Source: Carnimonas bestiolae
GTDB taxonomy: Bacteria; Pseudomonadota; Gammaproteobacteria; Pseudomonadales; Halomonadaceae
DNA: 64,000 nt
NCBI RefSeq assembly: GCF_051251125.1
Contig: NZ_JBPCZL010000001.1
Strand: one strand, 5' to 3'
A program made the position numbers and the translations under genes. Below are positions 25,581 to 34,296 of the stretch, one piece after another (the first letter of the stretch is position 1; each line of letters starts with the position of its first letter). The notes under the pieces are model-generated. The model was not told where the DNA came from. It saw nothing but the letters and a program-made list of their open reading frames with translations, and did not search any database.

Positions 25581-27920
25581 TTAGCGATCGTTATTCGGCG
25601 GTGGATCCTCGCTATCATCGTCGTCCCCATCCGTACCATCGCTACTACCATCTTCGGCATCGTCTTGCCCGGTAGCCCCGCCATCGCCTTCATCGCTAGA
25701 CGCCTGATTGTCAGTCGGCTGACCCGTTTGATCGTCATCAGCGGCGATGGGGGGATCATTCACGTCTTGCTGACGGGACGCTTCGTCCTCTTCAGCCGCC
25801 GCTCGCTTGGCAAGTCCCGGGAACAGCGTGGCGGGCAGCTGACCCAGCTGGTCTTCGCTCACCCCTGCATTGCGACGTAGCGTCAGCATGATGCGGTAGC
25901 ACAGCCCCTGAAAACGCTTGAGCTTGGCCTCATCGAAATGCCGCGAATGTTCCATCATATCGAACATTTCACGACTGACTGCGACAAAGCGCTGGTCGTT
26001 GTTGTCGCCCCATGCGCTGGCCAGATAGGCTTCGGACAGCGCCTCCTGCCACTGCCGCATGGCGGCGCGCAACCGCGGATCATCACCGTCGAGCGTAAAG
26101 CGATGCGCCTGTTTGATGATGGCGTGCCCCTGCCCCAGGTTCAATCCGAGCAGGCCCTGCTCAATCAGACTGTGCTGTGATTCGGTGTTTTCGATCGATG
26201 CCAGGCGCTGAATCCTGACGATCAAGCGACCATTCAGCCATGACTCGCTGTCATCCTCACTGCGTAACCCCAACGACGCCAAGTCGGCAGCAGTAGCGCT
26301 AATCAGGCGCTTACGCATGATCAGCGGGCCAGGCGCTGGCACCAGCCTGAACAGCGTATAAAGAGTCAGCACGCCAATGAATGTCGACAGACCACGCTCT
26401 AACGACCCCACCAGATCGAAGGCCATGTAGTTACCGGGCAGCGTCATGATGATGTAGGTCAGGCAAAAGCCCAGTGCGTAACCAATGGTAGGCCTGCTTG
26501 AGAAGCCGAGTACCGCCAGGCCCATCGGTAAAATGAAACACAGCACCAGCAGCTCATAAAACCCTGGCGCTACCGGCAAAATCAACCCATTAACGATCAG
26601 CGAGACGGGAATCGCGACCAGATTGCCCACGGTTACCGCGCGCAGCACCGCCTTGATAGGCGATTGCGCGAACATGATGCTGAAGACTATAGGCAGCACC
26701 ATGGTCAGAAACGCAACATCCCAACCGGTTGCGATCCACAGCGTGGCGCCGCAGGCGAACATCAGCGACGAGCGCAGCCCAATCGTAATGGATGAGAGCA
26801 CATCGTAGGTACGCGAAATGGGGCGAGCACGCAGGTTGACACTGCGGTGGTTGGCGACCCCTCGGCAGGCGTCGTGCATTACCACGAGGTGCTGCAGCAC
26901 CTCCTTCACTCCTTGCAGAGCACGATGCTGCAAGGGCGTTTTCATTTCACTGTCGGCGATATTGCCAACTTCTTTCCTGAGATCGGAGAAAAGCTTACGG
27001 CTGACCGCGAGGTCCTTCTCTTCGCTTGCTTGCTTGACGGTTTCACGCAGCCTATCGAAGACATGCTGCAACGAGGGATTGATCCAGTCGGGATGCTCAC
27101 GTACCAGGTGACCAATGACCTGCATTTCCGCGATAAGGCTAAGCGTTTTCTGCGCCAGCATATGTGCCGCACGCGCCCTACCAAGCCCCGTCGGGCCTTC
27201 GTACACCACTGGATTAGCGTCGGCCTCGAGTAGCTCCACTGCCCCAATGGCCGCCAGCAATGAGCCGTGACGCTCGCGGCGCTTATCTTCAACAATCAGG
27301 TGCAGCACCATCGAATCGAGCGCTTTGGCAATAACGCCGCGTGCGTGCGTGGTGATCTCTCGCTCAACGTGCTGCGGCCACAACAGCATACTCGAGACAG
27401 TGGCACACAGCGCGCCAATACATATTTCGCTGACGCGCTGAACCGCTATTTCGAAGATATGGTTACTCGTCACGTCCCCTGACAGTGATATCACCACGAT
27501 CAGGTTCATCGTGACTGCGGACATGGCGCAGAAATAGGTAACGTTGAAGTTGTGCGTCATCGACGACAGGGTCGAGAACACAAACACCACCATCGCCATT
27601 GTCGCTAGTGCCAAAGGAGGCGTCTGGATGTATAGGCCCAGCATAATCAGGCCGAGTACGCCGCCCAGCACTGTGCCGACAATCTGGAACATGCCTTTCT
27701 CGATGACCTGCCCACCCTGCGGGCGAATCTGCAGGAACACCGCAGAAATAAGCGTCCAGTAGGGCCGGTCGAAGTCGAGATAAATGGCTATGTACAGCGC
27801 TAGCGCCATCGCCACCACGGCTTTGACAGCAAACTGTACAGCAGAAGTTGACGGTGTCAGGAACACCGCCAATTTAGGGGGGAGCGTGAACTCTTTAAGT
27901 CGCGCGGTCAGAGAGGACAT
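25581..27920 (-). CDS. aaeB: FUSC family inner membrane efflux protein (AaeB-like)
   Basis: A 779-residue membrane protein of the fusaric acid resistance / aromatic acid exporter family. It has the double FUSC layout: a block of hydrophobic helices near the N-terminus (about residues 28-185), a large cytoplasmic helical middle (about 190-390), a second helix block (about 400-550) and a second cytoplasmic domain. An acidic, disordered tail rich in Asp/Glu/Gly (about the last 65 residues) is an unusual addition compared with E. coli AaeB. With the HlyD-type adaptor and DUF1656 protein upstream it forms an AaeXAB-like pump for aromatic carboxylic acids; the exact substrate is unknown. The start lies six bases after the adaptor stop. 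Confidence 0.87.
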   Translation of the reverse strand: MSSLTARLKEFTLPPKLAVFLTPSTSAVQFAVKAVVAMALALYIAIYLDFDRPYWTLISAVFLQIRPQGGQVIEKGMFQIVGTVLGGVLGLIMLGLYIQTPPLALATMAMVVFVFSTLSSMTHNFNVTYFCAMSAVTMNLIVVISLSGDVTSNHIFEIAVQRVSEICIGALCATVSSMLLWPQHVEREITTHARGVIAKALDSMVLHLIVEDKRRERHGSLLAAIGAVELLEADANPVVYEGPTGLGRARAAHMLAQKTLSLIAEMQVIGHLVREHPDWINPSLQHVFDRLRETVKQASEEKDLAVSRKLFSDLRKEVGNIADSEMKTPLQHRALQGVKEVLQHLVVMHDACRGVANHRSVNLRARPISRTYDVLSSITIGLRSSLMFACGATLWIATGWDVAFLTMVLPIVFSIMFAQSPIKAVLRAVTVGNLVAIPVSLIVNGLILPVAPGFYELLVLCFILPMGLAVLGFSSRPTIGYALGFCLTYIIMTLPGNYMAFDLVGSLERGLSTFIGVLTLYTLFRLVPAPGPLIMRKRLISATAADLASLGLRSEDDSESWLNGRLIVRIQRLASIENTESQHSLIEQGLLGLNLGQGHAIIKQAHRFTLDGDDPRLRAAMRQWQEALSEAYLASAWGDNNDQRFVAVSREMFDMMEHSRHFDEAKLKRFQGLCYRIMLTLRRNAGVSEDQLGQLPATLFPGLAKRAAAEEDEASRQQDVNDPPIAADDDQTGQPTDNQASSDEGDGGATGQDDAEDGSSDGTDGDDDDSEDPPPNNDR

Positions 27921-27926
27921 GCGCTG

Positions 27927-28859
27927 TTACTCGGCGCTTGGCGAACTGGTCGACTCGGTCTGTAATCCTTCAGCATCAGCTTGCTCGTCGCGATCGCGGT
28001 CCTTGCGATTATAAACGCGCACGGTTGCCGTCATGCCCGAGCTCAGCACGACGCCATCAGGCACGTGATCAAGATGAATATCGACCGGAATGCGCTGCGC
28101 CAGCCTTACCCAGGTAAAGGTGGGGGATACAGTCGGAAGCTGATCGTTACCCTTCGACGTATCACTGTTGGAGATACCGCGACCAATGCTGACTACGTGT
28201 CCTTCGAGGCCTTTCGAATGGCTCATCAACCATACTTCGGCTTTTTCGCCCGGCTGAATCTTGTCGATTTTAGTCTCTTCGAAATAGCCAGTGATGTAAT
28301 AGGAGTGATCACGCACCAGCGACATTTGCGGCGTGCCCTGGGTCACGTAGTCGCCCTGCCGCAGGCTCAGGTTAACGATATGACCAGAGGCGGGAGCGCG
28401 ATACTCGGTACGCGCCAGATTGATTTTAGCGGTTTCCACTTGTGCCTGAGATGCCCGATAAGCGGCTTCGGACGCAGCGGCGGACAGCCTGGCGTTCTGC
28501 AGGTCTTCACGCGAGATCGACTGGCTGGAAAGACGTTGGCGGCGCTGGTATTCCTCGAGCGCTTGCTGCCAGCGCACGTTGGCTTGCTGAGCAGCCGCCG
28601 AGGCCTGATCAAGGGCGGCCTGGTAGCGAACGCGGTCAATACGAAAAATGACGTCGCCTTTGTTGACGTGCTGGTTGTCGTGCACGTTAAGCGTGTCGAT
28701 CCAGCCGGAAACATCAGGCGCAATGGTGGTGACATCAGCGCGCACCCGTCCATCTCGAGTCCACGGTGTATAGCTGTAGTAATTCCATACCCACACACCT
28801 GCCGCGATTACCAGCACCAACATGCAAAGCGTGAACAAAAGTCGGATAAGTGTCCGCAT
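27927..28859 (-). CDS. aaeA: HlyD family periplasmic adaptor (AaeA-like)
   Basis: A 310-residue membrane-fusion protein. One N-terminal membrane helix (LLFTLCMLVLVIAAGVWVWN) anchors it. The biotinyl-lipoyl motif (VSGWIDTLNVHDNQHVNKGD) brackets a coiled-coil hairpin of about 100 residues (QASAAAQQANVRWQQALEEY onwards), and the chain returns with RAPASGHIVNLSLRQGDYVT and a beta-barrel domain. It bridges the FUSC pump to an outer membrane channel, which is not encoded here. Together with its neighbours it matches the aaeX-aaeA-aaeB order. The C-terminal 25 residues are acidic and disordered. Confidence 0.9.
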   Translation of the reverse strand: MRTLIRLLFTLCMLVLVIAAGVWVWNYYSYTPWTRDGRVRADVTTIAPDVSGWIDTLNVHDNQHVNKGDVIFRIDRVRYQAALDQASAAAQQANVRWQQALEEYQRRQRLSSQSISREDLQNARLSAAASEAAYRASQAQVETAKINLARTEYRAPASGHIVNLSLRQGDYVTQGTPQMSLVRDHSYYITGYFEETKIDKIQPGEKAEVWLMSHSKGLEGHVVSIGRGISNSDTSKGNDQLPTVSPTFTWVRLAQRIPVDIHLDHVPDGVVLSSGMTATVRVYNRKDRDRDEQADAEGLQTESTSSPSAE

Positions 28860-28878
28860 TAACCTGTCACCAAGATTA

Positions 28879-29097
28879 TCAAGAGATTGCCGAGAATGAT
28901 CCGGCCAACCAAGTCACGCCCGCCAGCAAGCAGCAAAACAACGCCACATCAAACCAGGCTTCCTGTAACACCAACCGCCCTAGCGGCGATTTGAAAATAA
29001 CCAGACGCAACACCACGGCCAACACCAGACTAAGCAACACGAAAAACAGCATGGGGCCAAAATATACCCCGCCCCAGTTGATTTCGCGCATAAACAT
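28879..29097 (-). CDS. aaeX: DUF1656 small membrane protein (AaeX-like)
   Basis: A 72-residue inner membrane protein with two hydrophobic helices (FGPMLFFVLLSLVLAVVLRL and VALFCCLLAGVTWLAG). The N-terminal REINWGGVYFGP is typical of DUF1656/AaeX proteins, which sit at the head of FUSC efflux operons. The start at 29097 (AGGGGG six bases upstream) is well supported; a second Met two codons on is possible. The function is unknown, presumably a small subunit of the pump. Confidence 0.9.
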   Translation of the reverse strand: MFMREINWGGVYFGPMLFFVLLSLVLAVVLRLVIFKSPLGRLVLQEAWFDVALFCCLLAGVTWLAGSFSAIS

Positions 29098-29194
29098 AAT
29101 GATCCCCCTGCTCGCCTGGTGCTGACGCGTAAAGCCGATGGCCGTGGCCGCACACTCGTTAGGCTGCGAATCTTATCACAGCTTGGATTATGGT

Positions 29195-30217
29195 TCAGTG
29201 CCCCAGGCGCGTATTAAGCTGTGCCAACTTACGCGACATGCGCTCGGCGCTCAGCTTCTCTTCGCGCTCGCGGCGTCGCTGCTGAAGCGCATCGAGCTGT
29301 TCTTTAGCGTGCTGCACATCCTGTTCAACGATATCGCCAGCCGGCTGACCATCGAGATCGACACGCTGCGCGCCAACACGCACCGACTTCAGGTAGCGTG
29401 GCAAATTGACATAGTTGGCAAGTGCCCGCCTGATCAACTTGGCGGGCCACGGTTCGCGAGCGATCAGATCTTCATGGATACCGATCTTGAGCGGCTTGGT
29501 GTGTGCGGTAAAGAAGGCGTGGGGATACTGGGCGTACCAGCGTTTAAGCAGCGCCTGTGGGGAAGGCACTGACTGCTCGGCGGCTGGCTGATGCTCCGCT
29601 GCAGGCTGATGTTCGACCGCCGCAGTATGCGTGGACTGATCGGCAGCGGCGGCATCGCCATCTGAGGTGCCTGCGTCTACAGCCACATCGACGTGCTGGG
29701 CATCGGCGTCTGCGATGATGCCAGCGGCACCTGCCGGCGACGACGGCCGCTCACTGCCGGCTCTATCGGGGCGTGCATCTGCAGCAGGAGCTGGAACATC
29801 GCTACCTGCCTGACTGGAAGCATCAGGGTGATCGGTGACTAGCGCCCCATGCTCGGCGAGTGCCCCCACATCGCTTGCGTTGGGTGTCGATGGCACAGGT
29901 GTCGAGTCGTCCGCTTCGGCGCTGGCGCAGAGCTCGGGATCAGATGCAGGCGCAGCAGCGCCTGCAACGCTAACCTCTTGAGCAACCACCGGCGACGCGG
30001 TTTGCTGCTGTTCAAGCTGTGCTTTCAACGCGTTGTTCTCACCTTCAAGCAGCCGTAGCTGTTTTTGAACGCGCTCCAACTCACGAAGGGTTGCTTCCGA
30101 TTTCTGATCGAGCGATTCGATCAGCGCTGTTAGCCGGTCACTCACTTGGACCGTTCCCCCATACTGCTTGACTGTTATTGAATACTCATGGGTAATGTCC
30201 GCACTGATGGCTGCCAT
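29195..30217 (-). CDS. ProQ/FinO family RNA-binding protein with long N-terminal extension
   Basis: Up to 340 residues. The conserved ProQ/FinO domain lies at about residues 215-290 (ALLKRWYAQYPHAFF, KPLKIGIHEDL, RALANYVNLPRYL). It is preceded by a coiled coil (about 30-70, RELERVQKQLRLLEGENNAL) and a long Ala/Asp/Pro-rich disordered linker with HQPAAE repeats, and followed by a charged helical tail. ProQ-domain proteins bind structured RNAs and sRNAs. The ATG at 30217 has no good ribosome-binding site; a GTG at 30145 (VSDRLTALIES) has GGGGG upstream and may be the real start, giving 316 residues. It is not the usual short ProQ of enterics, so I leave the symbol blank. Confidence 0.86.
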   Translation of the reverse strand: MAAISADITHEYSITVKQYGGTVQVSDRLTALIESLDQKSEATLRELERVQKQLRLLEGENNALKAQLEQQQTASPVVAQEVSVAGAAAPASDPELCASAEADDSTPVPSTPNASDVGALAEHGALVTDHPDASSQAGSDVPAPAADARPDRAGSERPSSPAGAAGIIADADAQHVDVAVDAGTSDGDAAAADQSTHTAAVEHQPAAEHQPAAEQSVPSPQALLKRWYAQYPHAFFTAHTKPLKIGIHEDLIAREPWPAKLIRRALANYVNLPRYLKSVRVGAQRVDLDGQPAGDIVEQDVQHAKEQLDALQQRRREREEKLSAERMSRKLAQLNTRLGH

Positions 30218-30276
30218 AACGCCCAGTGCCTAACGCCACAAAGCAATAATAGAGCAAATACACCAAACGACAACTA

Positions 30277-30798
30277 TCACGGCACGCGCTGATAGTACAG
30301 AAACCGATAGTGAGGTTGGCCTGGACCAGGCTCACCATCAACCTCCTCGCTTAACTGCCATTGCTGCTCGTCGATGGCAGCGAAGAACGCATCGCCTTGC
30401 AGCGTGATGTCTATCTGCGTGACATACAGGCGGTCCGCCAGCGGCAGCGCCTGAGCGTAAATCTCGCCGCCGCCAATGATCATCACCTCGTCAACACCAT
30501 CCAACTGCGCCTGCTCGCGAGCAACTTCCAGGGCACTTTCCAGTGAGTGAGCCACTTTGACTCCCTCGGCACGATAAGAGGTATTGCGCGTAATCACGAT
30601 ATTGGTGCGATTGGGCAGCGGACGCCCGATTGACTCGAAGGTGGTCCGGCCCATGATCACAGGCTTATGACTGGTCTTGTCCTTGAAGAAACGCAGGTCC
30701 TCGGGAAGGTGCCACGGCATCTTACCTTCCGCACCGATCACGCCGTTATTTGAGCGTGCCACGATCATCGCAATGGCTACGTCGCTGCGCGAAATCAT
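30277..30798 (-). CDS. folA: dihydrofolate reductase
   Basis: A 173-residue enzyme that reduces dihydrofolate to tetrahydrofolate with NADPH; the target of trimethoprim. Key parts are IAMIVARSNNGVIGAEGKMPWHLPEDL with the catalytic acidic residue, VIMGRTTFESIGRPLPNR and the nucleotide-binding MIIGGGEIYAQALPLADRLY. The start overlaps the thyA stop by four bases (30795-30798), so the two are coupled. It is the last gene of the lgt-thyA-folA operon, which groups nucleotide-folate metabolism. Confidence 0.96.
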   Translation of the reverse strand: MISRSDVAIAMIVARSNNGVIGAEGKMPWHLPEDLRFFKDKTSHKPVIMGRTTFESIGRPLPNRTNIVITRNTSYRAEGVKVAHSLESALEVAREQAQLDGVDEVMIIGGGEIYAQALPLADRLYVTQIDITLQGDAFFAAIDEQQWQLSEEVDGEPGPGQPHYRFLYYQRVP

Positions 30799-31589
30799 AC
30801 CGCAACCTCAGCCTTGATATGCGGATGAGGATCATAGCCTTCGATGGCAATATCGTCGAAGCGGAAATCAAACAGACTAGTGATCTCTGGATTGAGCTTC
30901 AACTTGGGCAATGGTCGCGGTGTACGGGAGAGCTGCTCACGCGCCTGATCGAGATGATTGAGATAGAGATGAGCATCGCCCAGCGTGTGCACAAAATCGC
31001 CCACCTCAAGATTACACACCTGCGCGATCATATGCGTAAGCAGCGCGTAACTGGCAATGTTGAAGGGCACACCCAAAAAGATATCGGCACTGCGCTGATA
31101 CAACTGGCAGGAGAGCTTGCCGTCGGCAACATAGAACTGAAACAGCGCGTGGCAAGGTGGCAGCGCCATCTCATCTACCAACGCAGGATTCCATGCCGAC
31201 ACCAGCAGCCGGCGCGAGTCCGGGGTACGTTGGATCGAGTCGAGCAGTGTCGAAATCTGATCGATATGGCGACCATCAGGAGCGGGCCAACTGCGCCATT
31301 GGTAGCCATACACAGGCCCAAGGTCACCGTTCTCGTCGGCCCACTCATCCCAGATACGCACGCCGTTTTCCTTGAGATAAGCGATATTGGTATCGCCTTT
31401 CAGAAACCACAGCAGCTCATGAATGATCGAGCGAAGATGCAGCTTTTTGGTGGTTATCAAGGGGAAGCCGTCGGCCAGATTGAAGCGCATTTGGTGACCA
31501 AACACGCTAAGGGTGCCGGTACCGGTACGGTCAGACTTTCGCGTGCCTTCAGCAAGCACGCGCTGCATCAGTTCCAGGTAGGGTTTCAT
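30795..31589 (-). CDS. thyA: thymidylate synthase
   Basis: A 264-residue enzyme, the same length as E. coli ThyA, that methylates dUMP to dTMP using methylene-tetrahydrofolate and yields dihydrofolate for FolA. The catalytic cysteine sits in MALPPCHALFQFYV, and RSADIFLGVPFNIASYA plus HLYLNHLDQA are conserved substrate and folate contacts. Its ATG overlaps the lgt stop by one base (TAATG), and its stop overlaps folA by four bases, a tightly coupled arrangement. Confidence 0.97.
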   Translation of the reverse strand: MKPYLELMQRVLAEGTRKSDRTGTGTLSVFGHQMRFNLADGFPLITTKKLHLRSIIHELLWFLKGDTNIAYLKENGVRIWDEWADENGDLGPVYGYQWRSWPAPDGRHIDQISTLLDSIQRTPDSRRLLVSAWNPALVDEMALPPCHALFQFYVADGKLSCQLYQRSADIFLGVPFNIASYALLTHMIAQVCNLEVGDFVHTLGDAHLYLNHLDQAREQLSRTPRPLPKLKLNPEITSLFDFRFDDIAIEGYDPHPHIKAEVAV

Positions 31590-32422
31590 TAGCGGTGCTC
31601 ACTCTGTTCGGCGGTGGAGGACGCTGGCGCTTTAGTACCGGTCAAATCAAGCGGCTGTCGACGTGACCAAAGCACCGTCACAATACCGATCAGTATCATT
31701 GGCACACACAGCAACTGTCCCATGGTCAGCCAGTTAAACGCGATAAAGCCGAGCTGCGGATCAGGACGACGGAAGAACTCGGTAAAGAAGCGGAAGCAGC
31801 CATACAGCAGCACAAAAAGACCTGCCAGCAAGCCGCGGCGGCGCGGTTTACGTGATACCCACCACAGCACCACAAACAGTAGCAGCCCTTCGGTCAAACA
31901 CTGATAGATGGCAGAGGGATGGCGCGGTTCGGGGCCATATTTGGGGTAATCAATCGCCCATGGCACGTGGCTGATGCGGCCGGGCAGCTCCTGATTGATG
32001 AAATTACCGATACGACCGGTGCCCAACCCTACAGGCACGATAGGCGCGATGAAATCGCACAGCTCCATGAAGTGCAGCTTGTGCTTGCGGGCGAACAGTA
32101 CAATCGCCACCAGCACGCCCAACAGTCCGCCGTGGAAGCTCATGCCGCCATCCCACACGCGGAAGATCCATAGCGGATCGGCCATCAAGTACTCCCAGCC
32201 GTAGAAGACTGCGTAGCCAATTCGGCCCCCCAGCACGACGCCCAGCGCGCCGTAGAAGATCATGTCACCAACGGCCTGTTTGCTGATGCCAATCCGCTCA
32301 GCGCGCAGCCGAGCCAGCCACCACGCGCCCAGGAAGCCAATCAGATACATCAGGCCATACCAGTGAATCGACAAGGGGCCGATGGAGGCCAGTACCGGAT
32401 CGAAGTGGGGATAGTGCAGCAT
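31589..32422 (-). CDS. lgt: prolipoprotein diacylglyceryl transferase
   Basis: A 277-residue inner membrane enzyme that transfers diacylglycerol from phosphatidylglycerol to the lipobox cysteine of prolipoproteins. It has several membrane helices, the N-terminal HWYGLMYLIGFLGAWWLARLR and the Lgt signature GLGTGRIGNFINQELPGR with its essential Arg. The ATG at 32422 (MLHYPHFDPVLASIGP) has GGAAG upstream; a TTG four codons earlier is less likely. It heads the lgt-thyA-folA operon and is separated from rppH by a hairpin terminator. Confidence 0.96.
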   Translation of the reverse strand: MLHYPHFDPVLASIGPLSIHWYGLMYLIGFLGAWWLARLRAERIGISKQAVGDMIFYGALGVVLGGRIGYAVFYGWEYLMADPLWIFRVWDGGMSFHGGLLGVLVAIVLFARKHKLHFMELCDFIAPIVPVGLGTGRIGNFINQELPGRISHVPWAIDYPKYGPEPRHPSAIYQCLTEGLLLFVVLWWVSRKPRRRGLLAGLFVLLYGCFRFFTEFFRRPDPQLGFIAFNWLTMGQLLCVPMILIGIVTVLWSRRQPLDLTGTKAPASSTAEQSEHR

Positions 32423-32560
32423 AGTGTCTTCCAAGGTGAGATCGAAGGCGTACCGACAGTGTGGGGTGACTGCAGCGCCGCGTTAAGAAGTGATAGGCGC
32501 ACCATTCTAACGATACCGAGGCTACCAGGCGAGAGCACCTTGCCATAGACACCACACAAC

Positions 32561-32590
32561 AATGCCGCACCGAAGTGCGGCATTCACGCG
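32561..32590 (-). terminator. terminator-like hairpin after rppH
   Basis: A perfect 10-bp stem (32561-32570 with 32575-32584), loop of 4, is followed on the minus strand by TTGTTGTGT. It starts seven bases beyond the rppH stop. The T run is interrupted. Confidence 0.65.
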
Positions 32591-33100
32591 TTAACGCAGT
32601 AGCGACCTGGTTTTGCCGAGGGCCATTGCGCCATGCAGACGCGGTGCCAGTTCCTGCAGCGCGCGTCGATACACTTCGCGCTTGAACGGCACCACCTGCC
32701 CTAGCGGGTACCAATAGCTAACCCAGCGCCAGCCATCGAACTCAGGCTTGGGCGTTGAATCAAAGCAAATGCGCTTTTCATTACAACGCATCTGAAGCAG
32801 GAACCACTTTTGTTTCTGCCCTATACACAAAGGCCGCGAGTGGGTGCGAATCATACGCTTTGGCAGCCGGTAGCGTAACCAGCCGCGCGTGCAAGCAATG
32901 ACGTCAACATCGTGCGCGCAAAGGCCTATTTCTTCCTCAAGTTCACGAAACAGCGCCTGCTGCGGTGTTTCGCCAGCGTTGATGCCGCCCTGGGGAAATT
33001 GCCAGGCGTCTTGCCCCACCCGTCTAGCCCAGAGCAGCTGCCCGCCCGGGTTGGCAATGATGATGCCAACATTCGGACGAAAGCCATCAGGGTCAATCAC
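32591..33100 (-). CDS. rppH: RNA pyrophosphohydrolase (Nudix)
   Basis: A 169-residue Nudix hydrolase that removes pyrophosphate from the 5' end of mRNAs and triggers RNase E decay. The Nudix box GGINAGETPQQALFRELEEEIG is complete. WQFPQGG, RYRLPKRMIR and CIGQKQKWFLLQM are specific to RppH. The likely start is GTG at 33100 (VIDPDGFRPNVGI), matching the usual MIDxDGxRPNVG N-terminus and preceded by AAGGGG at seven bases. The upstream in-frame ATG at 33130 would add ten residues and has less support. Confidence 0.95.
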   Translation of the reverse strand: MIDPDGFRPNVGIIIANPGGQLLWARRVGQDAWQFPQGGINAGETPQQALFRELEEEIGLCAHDVDVIACTRGWLRYRLPKRMIRTHSRPLCIGQKQKWFLLQMRCNEKRICFDSTPKPEFDGWRWVSYWYPLGQVVPFKREVYRRALQELAPRLHGAMALGKTRSLLR

Positions 33101-33392
33101 GGGTATACCCCTTGTTTTATCAGCCTGCACGATCGCGCTTGAAGTCGAGAGCTACGTGACCATGCGGCAATTTAATAGAGGAGCGATAGTACTATCGCCA
33201 TTGCCTCCATTCTTCCACAAAGCGCGAAACCGCTTCAACAACTGAACGGCTCAACACCTTTCACCAAAGGTGTAATTCCAGACAACCCGTTGCTGCCAAG
33301 CGCAATGCTGCGCAAATTGGTAGCATAGCTGCCATCCTGTGGTTAGGTAACGCCGTTACGTTCGGCACCGTTTCTGGTTTACGGAGGCTCTC

Positions 33393-34049
33393 TTGCAGCT
33401 GGCAATCTTCGATTTGGACAACACCCTGATTGGCGACGATAGCGATCATCGTTGGGGCGAATATCTGATTAGTATTGGCGCCGTGGAAGAGCGCGCTTAT
33501 CGCGCCGCCAACGATCGCTACCTTGCCGACTACCAAGCCGGCACGCTGGATATCAATGAATATCTGGAATTTTCGCTCAAGCCGCTGGCGGATAATCCGC
33601 GTGAGCAAGTGGAGCAGTGGCGCCGCGACTTCATGCGTGATGTCGTGGAGGAGATAATACTCCCCAAGGCCGAAGCGCTGCTGAAGAAGCACCGTGAGGC
33701 CGGTGATTATCTGCTGATCATTACCGCTACCAACCGTTTTGTGACCGCCCCTATTGCCGAGCGGTTAGGCGTCGATGACTTGATCGCCATCGAGCTGGAA
33801 GAACACGACGGCCACTACACCGGCCAACTAGCAGGCATTCCCAGCTTTCGCGAAGGCAAGATTACGCGGCTCGAACACTGGCTGACCCAGCATCCCGAAA
33901 TAACGCGCGACGGTGCCTGGTTCTACAGTGATTCGCGCAACGACATTCCGTTGCTTGAACGGGTGGATCGCCCTGTTGCTGTCGACCCGGATGACGTGTT
34001 GGCTGCTGAAGCACGCGCACGCAACTGGCCAATTATCAGCCTGCGCTAA
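33393..34049 (+). CDS. HAD family hydrolase (HAD-IB, SerB-like)
   Basis: A 218-residue cytosolic phosphatase. The start is TTG at 33393 with GGAGG six bases upstream; it yields MQLAIFDLDNTLIGDD with the nucleophile and general acid aspartates at positions 7 and 9. Motif II is LLIITATNRFV, motif III includes FREGKITRLE, and motif IV is YSDSRNDIPLLERVD. The sequence belongs to the HAD-IB group (phosphoserine phosphatase-like, also histidinol-phosphatase). The substrate is not clear. It is divergent from rppH. Confidence 0.88.
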   Translation: MQLAIFDLDNTLIGDDSDHRWGEYLISIGAVEERAYRAANDRYLADYQAGTLDINEYLEFSLKPLADNPREQVEQWRRDFMRDVVEEIILPKAEALLKKHREAGDYLLIITATNRFVTAPIAERLGVDDLIAIELEEHDGHYTGQLAGIPSFREGKITRLEHWLTQHPEITRDGAWFYSDSRNDIPLLERVDRPVAVDPDDVLAAEARARNWPIISLR

Positions 34050-34203
34050 CGCCCCACCAGGCCGCAGTGGCAGCGGCAGCGGGCTTCTGGCACACACTGA
34101 GGGGTTCATCCCAACGGCGTGGCACAACGACAGCAGTGCTCCGCACGCTAACGATCAGCCCTGTGCAACGCTACCGCCCTGCTGCTAACGCCCCACCAGG
34201 CCG
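34045..34203. repeat. pair of identical 20-base direct repeats
   Basis: The sequence GCTAACGCCCCACCAGGCCG occurs at 34045-34064, overlapping the end of the HAD gene, and again at 34184-34203, just before the terminator. The 119 bases between them have no supported gene. It may be a duplication or insertion scar. Confidence 0.6.
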
Positions 34204-34218
34204 ATTCGCGCTCTTAAC

Positions 34219-34266
34219 AAAACACCCCGAAGACTGGCTCGACGGCCAATCTTCGGGGTGTTTTTG
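34219..34266. terminator. bidirectional rho-independent terminator
   Basis: A perfect 15-bp inverted repeat (34219-34233 with 34250-34264), with A residues on the left and T residues on the right, separates the converging HAD and dsbB genes. Confidence 0.92.
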
Positions 34267-34296
34267 GTGATGCGCGAGAAGCGCTTGCGCGCCCGC

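Noticed and set aside
34067..34270. 67-codon plus-strand frame after the HAD gene
   Set aside because: It spans the direct repeat and the terminator hairpin, so it cannot be a real gene.
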